Part shown: positions 5,209 to 5,450 of the stretch, piece by piece
How the letters are laid out: every line of letters begins with the position of its first letter
Numbering within the stretch: position 1 is the first letter of the stretch
NCBI GenBank assembly: GCA_900552425.1
Contig: URZR01000129.1
Span: 1 to 5,450, forward strand
DNA from: an uncultured Collinsella sp.
GTDB lineage: Bacteria; Actinomycetota; Coriobacteriia; Coriobacteriales; Coriobacteriaceae
DNA: 5,450 bases
Direction: 5' to 3'
The notes under the pieces: model-generated
Databases searched by the model: none
What the model saw: only the letters and a program-made list of their open reading frames with translations
What the model was told of the DNA's origin: nothing
Position numbers and translations under genes: made by a program

Positions 5209-5450
5209 TCATTTCATTGGCTGCGCGTCGTTATAATGACTCCACATTCTCACAATCTTTACAGTTCCGATGTACTCAATTCCCTCTTTTACATGAGCTT
5301 CTCTTGCGACCTCATATACCAACCTATGCTGAAGATTGATTCTTCGCGAATATAATCCTGCAAGATTTCCTACAAGCGCTTTATATGAAGGAGGCTGACC
5401 AAAGGGGTCTTTTCTAACCACTTCAATTAAGTGCTTTGCCTTTGCGTCGA
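5209..5450 (-). CDS. Txe/YoeB-family toxin, partial (N-terminus beyond the window)
   Basis: The C-terminal 80 or so residues of a type II toxin that, in known members, binds the ribosome and cuts mRNA at the A site. The frame is open to the window edge. The upstream residues AKAKHLIEVVRKDPF continue the family pattern, so the GTG at 5419-5421 is an internal Val codon, not the start. Seen: the PPSYKALVGNL segment, GLYSRRINLQHRLVYEV (containing the Arg equivalent to YoeB R65) and the terminal KIVRMWSHY (His equivalent to H83). The position of catalytic Glu46 (family PxYEKL) reads YKAL, so Lys replaces Glu. The loop between VYEV and VKIV is longer than in E. coli YoeB. The stretch is A+T-rich (about 42-43% in 5281-5400), against about 64% in the neighbouring kinase gene, suggesting acquisition. 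A Phd/YefM-type antitoxin gene is expected just to the right. Confidence 0.85.
   Translation of the reverse strand, partial: DAKAKHLIEVVRKDPFGQPPSYKALVGNLAGLYSRRINLQHRLVYEVAREAHVKEGIEYIGTVKIVRMWSHYNDAQPMK

Noticed and set aside
1..5450. CRISPR array, tRNA, rRNA or insertion-sequence ends
   Set aside because: I saw no regularly spaced long repeats, cloverleaf-like segments, transposase motifs or paired terminal repeats on either strand.

Overview
The window looks like chromosomal DNA from a gut actinobacterium of the class Coriobacteriia, most like Collinsella. This rests on the high G+C, GC3-rich core genes and on my recollection of the protein families; no database was searched. Hand counts give about 64% G+C in two 60-base lines of the phosphofructokinase gene (4261-4320, 4741-4800) and about 42-43% in 5281-5400 near the right edge.

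Layout, left to right. Bases 1-96 hold nothing I can name. At 97-964, on the minus strand, a two-gene toxin-antitoxin operon pairs a RelB/DinJ-type ribbon-helix-helix antitoxin with a PIN-domain ribonuclease toxin; the genes overlap by 8 bases. Its likely promoter (1031-1058) carries three evenly spaced ATGCT repeats that may be the autoregulatory operator. Two hairpin terminators (1064-1094 and 1142-1180) close the next minus-strand gene, an M18 zinc aminopeptidase with every expected metal and catalytic residue (1179-2564). Divergent from it is a plus-strand Ntn-hydrolase of the choloylglycine hydrolase / penicillin V acylase type (2726-3820), with an N-terminal hydrophobic segment and its nucleophile Cys at residue 100. 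Next on the plus strand is a 6-phosphofructokinase (3961-5040) with a mixed ATP/PPi signature. An inverted repeat lies upstream of it and a large compound hairpin downstream. A minus-strand, A+T-rich Txe/YoeB-family toxin runs off the right edge (5209-5450).

The peptidase, amide hydrolase and phosphofructokinase are separate housekeeping or accessory metabolic genes, each apparently with its own transcription signals. They are flanked by two unrelated type II toxin-antitoxin modules. I see no CRISPR, tRNA, rRNA, insertion sequence or convincingly new multi-gene system. The most unusual points are the RelB/DinJ-PIN pairing with its periodic operator-like repeats, the coding-like acidic tail after the phosphofructokinase stop, the mixed phosphofructokinase donor signature, the membrane-anchored amide hydrolase, and a Lys where YoeB has its catalytic Glu.
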